DNA of 64,000 bases from Peterkaempfera bronchialis. Its GTDB lineage: Bacteria > Actinomycetota > Actinomycetes > Streptomycetales > Streptomycetaceae. Below, one piece after another: positions 33,094 through 40,788 of the stretch (within the stretch, counting starts at the first letter, position 1; each line of letters starts with the position of its first letter). The notes beneath the pieces were generated by a model, which was given only the letters and a program-made list of their open reading frames with translations, was not told where the DNA came from and made no database searches. The translations under genes and the position numbers were made by a program. The stretch spans positions 6,874,232 to 6,938,231 of the forward strand of contig NZ_CP031264.1 in NCBI RefSeq assembly GCF_003258605.2, read 5' to 3'.

Positions 33094-33741
33094 ATGCCGC
33101 CCGCGAAGACAGACCATGCCGCCCGCCGCCGCGACGTCTCCGAAGCCGTCTGGAAGGTCATGGCGTCCCAGGGCTTCGGTGGACTGACCCTGCGCGCCGT
33201 CGCCGCGCAGCTGGGCGCGTCCACCGGCCTGGTGACGCACTACTTCCCCAGCAAGCAGGCCCTGGTCGCCCATGCGCTGGCCATCCTGGAGGAGCGCACC
33301 GAGCAGCGCCCCCGGCGCGTCCCCCCGGCCGAGGGCATCGCCGCCCTGCGGACCGCACTGCTGGACATCCTCCCGCTGAGCGCCCCCGACACCGTCAGCA
33401 ACCGGATCTGGGTCGGCTCCTGGGACACCGCGCTCGCCGACCCGCAGCTCGGCGCGGACCAGGCGGCCCGCGACGACCGCTCACGAGCCCGGCTGCGCCG
33501 CCATGTGGAGGCGGCGCAGCAGCGCGGCGAGCTGCCCGCCGACGCGGACCCGGAGCGGCTGGCGGTGATGGCCCTGGCCTTCACCCATGGCCTGGTCGTC
33601 CAGGCACTGTTCAGCCCGGCCCTCTTCCCACCGGAACGGCAGCAGCAGCTGGTCGACGACTTCCTCGCCGCACTGCGCGCCCAGGCGGTGCCCGGCGCGG
33701 GTTCCGCCGGTCAGGGTCCGGAGATGATCTCCCCGTTGTAG
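33094..33741 (+). CDS. TetR-family transcriptional regulator
   Basis: 215 residues. The N-terminal DNA-binding domain reads RRRDVSEAVWKVMASQGFGG, LTLRAVAAQLGASTGLVTHYF and PSKQALVAHAL, a BetI/TetR_C_6-like arrangement with the recognition helix at about 43-52. The C-terminal ligand/dimer domain contains IWVGSWDTALADPQL and the helices around AVMALAFTHGLVVQALF. It is divergent from the RimJ/L-like acetyltransferase gene, its probable target. Its 3' end overlaps the small antisense gene at 33711-33929 by 31 bases. Confidence 0.88.
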   Translation: MPPAKTDHAARRRDVSEAVWKVMASQGFGGLTLRAVAAQLGASTGLVTHYFPSKQALVAHALAILEERTEQRPRRVPPAEGIAALRTALLDILPLSAPDTVSNRIWVGSWDTALADPQLGADQAARDDRSRARLRRHVEAAQQRGELPADADPERLAVMALAFTHGLVVQALFSPALFPPERQQQLVDDFLAALRAQAVPGAGSAGQGPEMISPL

Positions 33742-33929
33742 CGCCCGCCGAAGCAGTACGCGAGCCCCTGCGGGGAACCCATCACCTTGCCGCCGCCTTC
33801 GACGCAGATATGCGCCGGTACGGTCGTCGGCGCCGCCGGGACGGTCGGCTGGGCGGTCGCGGGGACCGCACCGAGGCCGAGCAGGGCGGCGGAGACCGCC
33901 ATCGGGCCCAGAATTCGTCGGATCCGCAT
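33711..33929 (-). CDS. Small secreted protein
   Basis: 72 residues. MRIRRILGPMAVSAALLGLG is a typical signal peptide, probably cut after VPATA-QP, leaving about 45 residues with two Cys (AHICVEGGG and LAYCFGGRYNGEI) that could form a disulphide. A GGAG-like GGGGAG lies before the ATG. No known family. Its last 31 bases lie antisense to the TetR 3' end, an arrangement that may cause transcript interference. Confidence 0.65.
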   Translation of the reverse strand: MRIRRILGPMAVSAALLGLGAVPATAQPTVPAAPTTVPAHICVEGGGKVMGSPQGLAYCFGGRYNGEIISGP

Positions 33930-34096
33930 GGTGACTCCCCTGGTAGGCGATGCGTGTCCAACACCTTCACCGTATTCGCGCGCACGGCGGGATGCGATGC
34001 GGGCCTGCTCGGCGGTGAGTGCGACCCAGGCGGCCGTGGGGCAGGCTGGGAGGGGAGAAGGCGCGCGAGCCCGTCAGTCATGCAAAGGTCGAGTCC

Positions 34097-35434
34097 ATGG
34101 CCCAGAACGAGGAGCCGCCGGAGCCGCTACCGGGCACGCCGGAGCTGTACCCGCCCCTGGACCCGCATCTGCTGGAGATCGCCGAGCAGCTCCAGGAGCT
34201 GGCGCGCGCCCAGGGCAGGTTGCAGTCCCTGCTGGCCGCGATGCTCTCCATCAGCCGCGACCTGGACCTCCAGATGGTGCTGCGGCGGATCGTCACGGCG
34301 GCGATGGAGCTGAGCGGAGCCCGCTACGGCGCCCTCGGCGTGCTGGACGAGACCGGCGAGAAGCTGGTCGAGTTCATCCCGCTGGGCCTGAGCGAGCAGC
34401 AGCGGGCAGAGCTGGCCGGGGTCGACCTGCCGCACGGGCGCGGTCTGCTGGGACATCTGATCCGCCACCCCGAGCCGCTGCGGGTCGACGACATCGCCCA
34501 CCACCCGGAGTCGGTCGGCTTCCCCGTGGGCCACCCGCCCATGCACACGCTGCTGGGCATCGCCATCAGCGTCCACCACCGCGTCTATGGAAACCTCTAT
34601 CTGTCCGACCGGCGCGACGGCCAGCCCTTCGACGGCCAGGACGAGGCCGTGGTCGCGGCGCTGGCCGGCGCCGCCGGCGTCGCCATCGAGAACGCCCGGC
34701 TCTTCGAGCAGGCCCGGGCCAGAGCCGAGCAGTTCCAGCGGCTGCTCCTGCCCAGGCTGCCCGACCTGCGGCCCTTCACCGCCGCTGCCGCCTACCGGCC
34801 CGCCACCAGGCCCAACCACCTCGGCGGCGACTGGTACGACGCCCTGCTGCTGCCCGACGGAGCCTGCGCGGCGATCATCGGCGATGTCGTCGGCCATGAC
34901 CTGGAGGCCGCCGCCGCCATGTCGCAGACGCGCAATATGCTGCGCGCGCTGCTCTACGACCGGGGCGCACCGCCCAGTGCGGTCCTCGCCCAGCTCGACC
35001 GCACCCTGCACTCCATCACCGAGGACCCGGTCACCACCGCCTGCCTGGCCCGCATCGAACCCGACGGACCGGCCTCCTGGGCGCTGCGCTGGAGCGTCGC
35101 CGGGCACCTCCCGCCGCTGCTGCTCACCTCCGACGGGCATGCCCGCTACCTCTTCGCCGATCCGGACGTCCCCCTGGGGGTGGACACCGCACGGCCCCGC
35201 CATGACCACACCCACCCGATCCCCGCCGGGGCCACCGTCATCCTCTTCACCGACGGCCTGGTCGAACACCATGACCGCGCCATCGACGCCGGTCTGTGCA
35301 CCCTTGCCTCCCTGGCCGCCGCCCACGCCGACCAGCCTCTCGACCGCCTCTGCGAGGCGCTCGCCGACCAGCACCCCAGCGACGGCCATGACGACCTGGC
35401 CATCCTCGCCCTGCGCACCCCCGGACCCGGGTGA
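34097..35434 (+). CDS. GAF-domain PP2C (RsbU/SpoIIE-like) phosphatase
   Basis: 445 residues from the ATG at 34097. A GAF sensor domain covers about 55-205 (SRDLDLQMVLRRIVTAAMEL, LGIAISVHHRVYGNLYLSDR), followed by a SpoIIE/PP2C phosphatase domain (about 220-440) with metal-binding aspartates in HLGGDWYDALLL, IIGDVVGHDLEA, ILFTDGLVEH and GHDDLAILALR. Such proteins dephosphorylate anti-anti-sigma factors and tie a small-molecule or redox signal to stress sigma factors. Streptomyces has dozens of them. It stands alone, without a sigma-factor partner nearby. Confidence 0.88.
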   Translation: MAQNEEPPEPLPGTPELYPPLDPHLLEIAEQLQELARAQGRLQSLLAAMLSISRDLDLQMVLRRIVTAAMELSGARYGALGVLDETGEKLVEFIPLGLSEQQRAELAGVDLPHGRGLLGHLIRHPEPLRVDDIAHHPESVGFPVGHPPMHTLLGIAISVHHRVYGNLYLSDRRDGQPFDGQDEAVVAALAGAAGVAIENARLFEQARARAEQFQRLLLPRLPDLRPFTAAAAYRPATRPNHLGGDWYDALLLPDGACAAIIGDVVGHDLEAAAAMSQTRNMLRALLYDRGAPPSAVLAQLDRTLHSITEDPVTTACLARIEPDGPASWALRWSVAGHLPPLLLTSDGHARYLFADPDVPLGVDTARPRHDHTHPIPAGATVILFTDGLVEHHDRAIDAGLCTLASLAAAHADQPLDRLCEALADQHPSDGHDDLAILALRTPGPG

Positions 35435-35831
35435 CCACCCGCAGCGGCCGACGATCCCCGTACAGCGCGAAGACTTGACGGCATGTCCATGCCCTGTAAA
35501 GTCACAGCCTAAATTATGCCGTGAACAAAGGGGGGCGTGCCTCCGTCGTCCTGTCAGGAGCGTGACGTTCCCTGCCATCCCATGCCAAGGCCCGGCTTCC
35601 GGCATGCCCGGCTTCCGGTGTGCCCGCGCGCACCGGAGCGGCCCTGCCGACCCTGACCCGGCCCGCATGGGACGGCCCGGCCGTCCCGCTCCGACCTGCG
35701 GCGGAGGCATCCCCGACGCCCCCTCACCTCGGGCTGTCGACGAGGTCGTTCACCGCCCCGTACGCCCGGCGCCCGCTCCCCCTGCGGGGCGCACCCGGGC
35801 GTCCTCAAGCAGAAACGGATTGTGAGAGCCC
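35435..35831. other. Upstream region of GH18 gene, no gene seen
   Basis: 397 bases between the phosphatase and the GH18 gene. A less GC-rich patch at 35490-35530 (TGTAAAGTCACAGCCTAAAT) is the likely promoter area of the chitinase gene; no ChiR-type direct repeat or CebR palindrome was recognised. No coding frame is convincing. Confidence 0.4.
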
Positions 35832-37199
35832 ATGAATCGGACCCGAGTAGCCCTGGGCATCGGGGTGGCCTCCCTGGCTGCTGCCACGGTGACGGCGCTG
35901 CCCGCACATGCCGCCGACCCCACCGGCCAGATCACCGGGTACGGCGCCAAGTGCGTGGATGTGGCCGCCGGGAGCAGCGCCAATGGCACGGCGGTGCAGC
36001 TCTACGACTGCAATGGCACCACCGCGCAGCAGTGGACGGTCGGCTCCGACGGCACCCTGAAGGCGCTGGGCAAGTGCCTGGATGTCACCGCCGCCGGTAC
36101 CGCCAATGGCACCAAGGTGCAGCTGTACGACTGCAATGGCACCGCCGCGCAGAAGTGGACCGCGAGCGGCGGACAGCTGGTGAACACCGGCTCGGGCCGC
36201 TGTCTGGACGCCACCGGGCCCAGCTCGGACAACGGCACCCGGTTGCAGATCTGGGACTGCACCGGCGGCTCCAACCAGAAGTGGACCCTGCCCACCGGCG
36301 GCGGCACCACCCCGCCACCGGCCGGCGCCATGGCGGTCGCGCCCTATCTGTACAACGGCTGGGGCAACCCGCCCGACCCGACCACCATCATGTCCGCGAC
36401 GGGCGTCAAGTGGTTCACCCTCGCCTTCGTCCTCAGCAACGGCTCCTGCAACCCGCAGTGGGACGGCGGCCGACCGCTGACCGGCGGCGTCGACCAGACC
36501 ACCATCAACAGGATCCGCAGCGCGGGCGGTGACGTCATCCCGTCCTTCGGCGGCTACAGCGGCAACAAGCTGGAGTCCTCCTGCACCAGCGCCGCCGCGC
36601 TGGCGGGCGCCTACCAGAAGGTCATCAGCGCCTACGGCCTGAAGGCGATCGACATCGACATCGAGGCCGACGCCTACAGCAACGCGACCGTGCAGCAGCG
36701 CACCGTCGACGCGCTGAAGACCATCAAGGCGAACAACCCCGGCATCACCGTCTACGTCACCTTCGGCACCAACCAGTCCGGCCCCGACAGCAGCCTGGTC
36801 AAGAAGGCCGCCGCCGCCGGTCTCACCGTCGACAGCTGGACGATCATGCCGTTCGACTTCGGCGGCGCCGGCAAGAACATGGGCACCCTCACCCAGCAGG
36901 CCGCGGAAGGTCTGAAGAACGTCCTCAAGAGCGCCTACGGCTACACCGACGACCAGGCGTACCGGCACAGCGGCATCTCCTCGATGAACGGGATCACCGA
37001 CGACAAGGAGACCGTCACCGTCGCCGACTTCCGCACCATCACCGGCTACGCCCAGCAGCACCACCTGGCCCGGCTGACCTTCTGGTCGACCAACCGGGAC
37101 CGCCCGTGCGCCGCCGGCTACCCGAACGACGACACCTGCTCGGGCGTCTCCCAGCAGGCGTGGGACTTCACCCGGGCACTCACCGCCTACACCGGCTGA
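35832..37199 (+). CDS. Secreted ricin-B lectin / GH18 chitinase-like enzyme
   Basis: 455 residues. Signal peptide (about 1-28, ending LPAHA-AD), then a ricin-type beta-trefoil lectin of three repeats (about 33-155; each with a QxW, e.g. AQQWTVGSDG, AQKWTASGGQ, NQKWTLP), a short Thr/Pro linker and a GH18 barrel (about 170-455). The catalytic strand reads LKAIDIDIEADAY: DxDxE with the proton-donor Glu is present, but the first Asp of the classical DGxDxDxE is Lys. The lectin would bind chitin or other glycans. The lectin-coding DNA is nearly identical to that in the ThuA gene downstream. Confidence 0.9.
   Translation: MNRTRVALGIGVASLAAATVTALPAHAADPTGQITGYGAKCVDVAAGSSANGTAVQLYDCNGTTAQQWTVGSDGTLKALGKCLDVTAAGTANGTKVQLYDCNGTAAQKWTASGGQLVNTGSGRCLDATGPSSDNGTRLQIWDCTGGSNQKWTLPTGGGTTPPPAGAMAVAPYLYNGWGNPPDPTTIMSATGVKWFTLAFVLSNGSCNPQWDGGRPLTGGVDQTTINRIRSAGGDVIPSFGGYSGNKLESSCTSAAALAGAYQKVISAYGLKAIDIDIEADAYSNATVQQRTVDALKTIKANNPGITVYVTFGTNQSGPDSSLVKKAAAAGLTVDSWTIMPFDFGGAGKNMGTLTQQAAEGLKNVLKSAYGYTDDQAYRHSGISSMNGITDDKETVTVADFRTITGYAQQHHLARLTFWSTNRDRPCAAGYPNDDTCSGVSQQAWDFTRALTAYTG
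35931..36292 (+). repeat. 362-bp lectin-module repeat, copy 1
   Basis: Same length as copy 2 (38207-38568), no indels, about eight mismatches by eye (roughly 98 percent identity). It encodes the three-lobed ricin-B domain of the GH18 protein. Confidence 0.9.
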
Positions 37200-37211
37200 C
37201 CGGCGCATTTT

Positions 37212-37249
37212 CCCCGTGGTCCCGGCGCAGCCGCGCCGGGACCACGGGG
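37212..37249 (+). terminator. Strong hairpin terminator after GH18 gene
   Basis: A perfect 17-bp stem (CCCCGTGGTCCCGGCGC and complement) with a 4-base loop, 12 bases after the stop codon. Confidence 0.8.
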
Positions 37250-37324
37250 CGCTCATGCGCCGACCCCTCACGCGCCGATCCCCTCACGCGCAGATTCCCC
37301 TCACACCCAGGAGGACCCTCTCCC

Positions 37325-38575
37325 ATGCTCCGGACCAGCACGGCAGGCTCGCTGCCGCGCATGCTGACCCGACTGCTCGCGCTCTGCGCGCTGCTGCTGG
37401 GGCTCGCCGCGGCCCCCGGCTCCGGCACCGCCCAGGCCGCCTCGGCCTTCAAGGTCATCGCCTTCTACAACGGCACCTATGACGCGGCCCACATCAACTT
37501 CGTCCAGGAAGCCAACCGGTGGTTCCCCCAGGCCGGCGCACAGTACGGCTTCACCTACACCGCCACCAACAACTGGGACCAGCTCAACACCGCCAACCTG
37601 AAGAACTACCAGGTGGTGCTCTTCCTCGACGACGCGCCCCACTCGGCCGCCCAGCGGTCCGCGTTCCAGCAGTATGTGCAGGGCGGCGGCGGCTGGATGG
37701 GCTTCCATGTCTCGGCGTTCACCACCGACCCCGGATCGTGGTCCTGGTACTACAACGACTTCCTGGGCACCGGCTCGTTCAAGTCCAACACCTGGGGACC
37801 GACCTCGGTCACCCTGCGCACCGAGGACCGCACCCATCCGGCGACCTCGGACCTTCCCGCGACCTTCACCTCCTCGGTCAGCGAGTGGTACAGCTGGACC
37901 AAGGACCTGCGGCAGAACCCCAACATCGACATCCTGGCGTCCATCGACCCCTCCAGCTTCCCGGTGGGCACCGACCCCAACCAGTCCTGGTACAGCGGCT
38001 ACTACCCGATCCTGTGGACCAACCGCGCCTACCGCATGCTCTACGCCAACTTCGGCCACAACGCGATGGACTACGGCACCAACACCGGGCTGTCGTCGAC
38101 CTTCGCCAGTGACACCCAGAACCGCTTTGTGATCAACGGACTGCGCTGGCTCGCCCGCGTCGACACCACCACCCCGCCCGGTGGCGGCACCGCGCGGACC
38201 GGTGCCATCACCGGGTACGGCGCCAAGTGCGTGGATGTGGCCGCCGGGAGCAGCGCCAATGGCACGGCGGTGCAGCTCTACGACTGCAACGGCACCACCG
38301 CGCAGCAGTGGACGGTCGGCTCCGACGGGAGCCTGAAGGCGCTGGGCAAGTGCCTGGATGTCACCGCCGCCGGTACCGCCAATGGCACCAAGGTGCAGCT
38401 GTACGACTGCAATGGCACGGCCGCGCAGAAGTGGACCGCGAGCGGCGGACAGCTGGTGAACACCGGCTCGGGCCGCTGCCTGGACGCCACCGGGCCCAGC
38501 TCCGCCAATGGCACCCGGTTGCAGATCTGGGACTGCACCGGCGGCTCCAACCAGAAGTGGACCCTGCCGGCCTGA
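37325..38575 (+). CDS. Secreted ThuA-domain protein with C-terminal ricin-B lectin
   Basis: 416 residues, ATG at 37325 behind AGGAGG. A signal peptide (about 1-39, AQAA-SA) precedes a ThuA/glutamine-amidotransferase-like domain (about 40-275; KVIAFYNGTYDAAHINFV, QVVLFLDDAPHSAAQR, GGGGWMGFHVSAF). A linker (TTTPPGGG) joins it to a three-lobed ricin-B lectin (about 290-416). ThuA domains are linked to trehalose or glycan utilisation, but their activity is poorly defined. It is in tandem with the GH18 gene, and its lectin module appears to be a recent copy of that gene's. Confidence 0.85.
   Translation: MLRTSTAGSLPRMLTRLLALCALLLGLAAAPGSGTAQAASAFKVIAFYNGTYDAAHINFVQEANRWFPQAGAQYGFTYTATNNWDQLNTANLKNYQVVLFLDDAPHSAAQRSAFQQYVQGGGGWMGFHVSAFTTDPGSWSWYYNDFLGTGSFKSNTWGPTSVTLRTEDRTHPATSDLPATFTSSVSEWYSWTKDLRQNPNIDILASIDPSSFPVGTDPNQSWYSGYYPILWTNRAYRMLYANFGHNAMDYGTNTGLSSTFASDTQNRFVINGLRWLARVDTTTPPGGGTARTGAITGYGAKCVDVAAGSSANGTAVQLYDCNGTTAQQWTVGSDGSLKALGKCLDVTAAGTANGTKVQLYDCNGTAAQKWTASGGQLVNTGSGRCLDATGPSSANGTRLQIWDCTGGSNQKWTLPA
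38207..38568 (+). repeat. 362-bp lectin-module repeat, copy 2
   Basis: Partner of 35931-36292. Differences are scattered single bases (for example GGGAGC for GGCACC, TCCGCCAAT for TCGGACAAC). Confidence 0.9.
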
Positions 38576-38606
38576 CCCCGCCGACGCCCGACCGCGTCGA
38601 CGCCCG

Positions 38607-38640
38607 ACCGCGCCGGGGGCCGGTCAGCCCCCGGCGCGGT
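38607..38640. terminator. Bidirectional terminator between ThuA and DUF305 genes
   Basis: 14-bp perfect stem (ACCGCGCCGGGGGC and complement), 6-base loop, that contains the DUF305 stop codon. Confidence 0.7.
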
Positions 38641-39241
38641 CCAGCGCGGCCAGCTGCGCCGGGCGGGCCTGCCCGATCGACCCGGCCAGCGCCCTCACCG
38701 CCGCGTCGCCGCCCGCCTGCTGCTCGGATTGGGCGAGCCGGGCGGACTGCTCCAGGTACTCCCGCAGATTGCGCAGCACCAGCTGGTCGAACTCCGGGCC
38801 GGTCGCCGCCCGCAGGGCGCGCTGCTCCTCCGGGTTGAGCATGCCGGGCATGTCATGGCCCTCGTGCACATTGGTCTCCGGCAGCCCGGTGCGCCGGAAC
38901 AGGGTGCGCAGCCGGTCCAGTTCGGAGGCGCAGTCGGGGGCGAGCCGGGCGGCCAGCTTCCGGACGCCGGGGTCGGCGGCCCGCTCGGGGGCGAGCGCCA
39001 GCATCCCGCCGATCTGGTCGTCCATCGGCATCATCAGCTGGACCCAGGCGAGGTCGGTGGGGCTGAGCCCGCCCGGCCCGGCCTCGGCGGAGGCGTCCTG
39101 CGTGGCCTGCGTTGGCTGCGTGGCCTCGGCGGCCTCGGCGGCCTCGGCGGGCGGGGGAGCCGGGGTGCCGCCGTCCGCCGAGGCCGCGCAGCCCCCGGTG
39201 GCGGCGGCGAGCAGCAGCACCGCTGCGGCGACGGCCTTCAT
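38624..39241 (-). CDS. DUF305-family lipoprotein
   Basis: 205 residues from the ATG at 39241 (GGAGAGG six bases upstream; an ATG two codons earlier abuts it). The lipobox is LLLAAATGGC-AAS, giving a lipid-anchored Cys near residue 23, then an Ala/Glu/Pro/Thr linker. The DUF305 domain (about 70-205) shows LAWVQLMMPMDDQIGGMLAL, APDCASELDRL, NVHEGHDMPGML and the helical C-terminus. DUF305 is a four-helix ferritin-like fold often rich in His/Met and found near copper genes. Here the usual paired MxxHH motif is weak (MPMDDQ). Function unknown; extracytoplasmic membrane location. Confidence 0.82.
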   Translation of the reverse strand: MKAVAAAVLLLAAATGGCAASADGGTPAPPPAEAAEAAEATQPTQATQDASAEAGPGGLSPTDLAWVQLMMPMDDQIGGMLALAPERAADPGVRKLAARLAPDCASELDRLRTLFRRTGLPETNVHEGHDMPGMLNPEEQRALRAATGPEFDQLVLRNLREYLEQSARLAQSEQQAGGDAAVRALAGSIGQARPAQLAALDRAGG

Positions 39242-39280
39242 GTCCATCCTCTCCACTGGTCCATTGGTCCACCGGTCGAC

Positions 39281-39315
39281 GCGGGGTGGGACCGGGTTCG
39301 CCGGTCCCACCCCGC
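39281..39315 (-). terminator. Hairpin terminator after DUF1996 gene
   Basis: A perfect 15-bp stem (GCGGGGTGGGACCGG and complement) with a 5-base loop, 25 bases past the stop at 39340. Confidence 0.78.
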
Positions 39316-39339
39316 CGGGTGGCTCGGTGCCACCGGGGC

Positions 39340-40647
39340 TTACGGGTTGCCGTTGGCCCCGCACTTGATGATCGGGTTGATGCAGTTGCGCACCCGCCGC
39401 TCCAGTTCGTCGGTCGGCCACGCATTGAAGAAGTCGCCATGCATGGTGTAACCGGGTCCGGAGGCGAGCCGGAACCGCGACGGGTCGCCGTTCACCGGGT
39501 ACCGCAGCACCTGGCGGAGCTTGGGCACCGGGACGGGGTGGGTCGCCGGGCAGGTGCCGTTCACCGGGTAGGCCATGTGGCTCTGGTGGTCCGGCGAGTC
39601 CAGGTCACGGCCGTTCCAGCACTGCGGGAAGTCCAGGTACGACTCCAGCATGGTGCCCGCCGGGCAGCGGACGAAGTCATGGGACGCCCCCGCCTCGTTG
39701 GCGTGCAGGCAGGACCAGCGGGAGATGGTGCGGTCGTCCGGTCCGGTCGCCTTGGCGTTGCCCGCGACCACCCGCAGGCCCTTGGGGAAGGGCTGGATCT
39801 GCGCGATGACGTCGTCGCGGACACCTTCGCCCAGGTAGTAGAAGGTGGTGCCGGTCGGCTCGACGGGCTGGTTGTCGACATAGAGCGTCGGCACCCAGTA
39901 CGAGGAGAGGTCGATCACCGGATCGCAGGTGCTGGAGGCCTTCTCCAGGTCACCGAGGTTGGTCGCCGCATTGGTCACGGTGTTGCCGAAGAAGCTGTGC
40001 ATATGCGAGGCGCCGGGCAGGTTCGGGAAGACGATCGGGTCGTCGGGCAGCCGGTGGGTGAACGGGCACTCGGCGAGGAACTCCGCCACCCGCACCGCAC
40101 CCGGTGGCACGGTCGGGGGCGGTGTGCCGGTCTGCTCGCCGTAGACCTGGAACTCCCAGAGCGAGATGCCCCACTGGGTGGCCCGCTGGGTGGCCAGCAG
40201 CCGCACGTAGCGACCGCTGCCCGAGACGTCGAGGGTCTGGTTGCCGCCGGTGCCGTCGGTGACGGTCCGGATCGTCGTCCAGGAGGAGCCGTTGCCGGAG
40301 GTCTGCAGCTGGAAGCCCTTGGCGTAGGCGGTCTCCCAGTTGAGCACCACCTTGGTGATGGTGGTGGTGGTTCCCAGGTCGACCTGGATCCACTGGTTGT
40401 CGCTGGGGGCGCTGGACCAGCGGGTGCCCAGATTGCCGTCGACGGCCGCGGCTGCGGGCGTGCCGGCGTTCTCCGTCGAGGAGACGGAGACATTGCGGCC
40501 CTGCGAGACCAGGGTCGGGGCGGCCTGCGCCGCCGTGGAGCCGCCATAGAGCATGGATGCGGTGAGACCGGCCAGAGCGAGGCCGGTCAGCAGGTTGCGC
40601 CACCGCCGTGTCGAGCCACGGCGGCGTGCGCGGAATGGGGTGATCAC
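39340..40647 (-). CDS. Secreted discoidin (CBM32-like) / DUF1996 protein
   Basis: 435 residues from a GTG at 40647 behind GAAGGAG. The Arg-rich n-region (TPFRARRRGSTRRWRN) suggests a Tat-like or long Sec signal, cut near AAQAAP (about 43). An F5/8-type C (discoidin) domain follows (about 48-170; NVSVSSTENAGTPAAAAVDG, WIQVDLGTTTTITKVVLNWE), then DUF1996 (about 190-435; FLAECPFTHRLPDDPIVFPN, HMHSFFGN, LDFPQCWNGRDLDSPDHQSH). DUF1996 is common in fungi and actinomycetes with plant-degrading lifestyles but has no proven activity. Two CebR-like palindromes lie upstream, so induction by cello-oligosaccharides is plausible. Confidence 0.85.
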   Translation of the reverse strand: MITPFRARRRGSTRRWRNLLTGLALAGLTASMLYGGSTAAQAAPTLVSQGRNVSVSSTENAGTPAAAAVDGNLGTRWSSAPSDNQWIQVDLGTTTTITKVVLNWETAYAKGFQLQTSGNGSSWTTIRTVTDGTGGNQTLDVSGSGRYVRLLATQRATQWGISLWEFQVYGEQTGTPPPTVPPGAVRVAEFLAECPFTHRLPDDPIVFPNLPGASHMHSFFGNTVTNAATNLGDLEKASSTCDPVIDLSSYWVPTLYVDNQPVEPTGTTFYYLGEGVRDDVIAQIQPFPKGLRVVAGNAKATGPDDRTISRWSCLHANEAGASHDFVRCPAGTMLESYLDFPQCWNGRDLDSPDHQSHMAYPVNGTCPATHPVPVPKLRQVLRYPVNGDPSRFRLASGPGYTMHGDFFNAWPTDELERRVRNCINPIIKCGANGNP

Positions 40648-40689
40648 AGCTCTCCTTCGGGTGGGGTGGAGGCCAGGAGCCACAGGGGT

Positions 40690-40769
40690 GAGAGCGCTCT
40701 CTCAACGGACGGTAAAGGGGTCTCCAGGACCCCGTCAAGTAGCTGGGCGAAGGCTCCTGAGAGCGCTCT
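40690..40769. promoter_or_regulatory. Two LacI/CebR-like operator palindromes
   Basis: GAGAGCGCTCTC (40690-40701, perfect 12-bp palindrome) and AGAGCGCTCT (40760-40769, perfect 10-bp) share the GAGCGCTC core of the CebR box (TGGGAGCGCTCCCA). They are 69 bp apart centre to centre, between the DUF1996 gene start and the convergent-side end of the phosphatase gene, both of which are on the minus strand. Confidence 0.75.
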
Positions 40770-40788
40770 ATCGAACCCTGGTGTTCAA

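Noticed and set aside
32502-33224. Longer GNAT protein starting at 33224
   Set aside because: The extension would overlap the divergent TetR gene. GTG 33047 has a GGAGG at 7 bases and begins the conserved domain.
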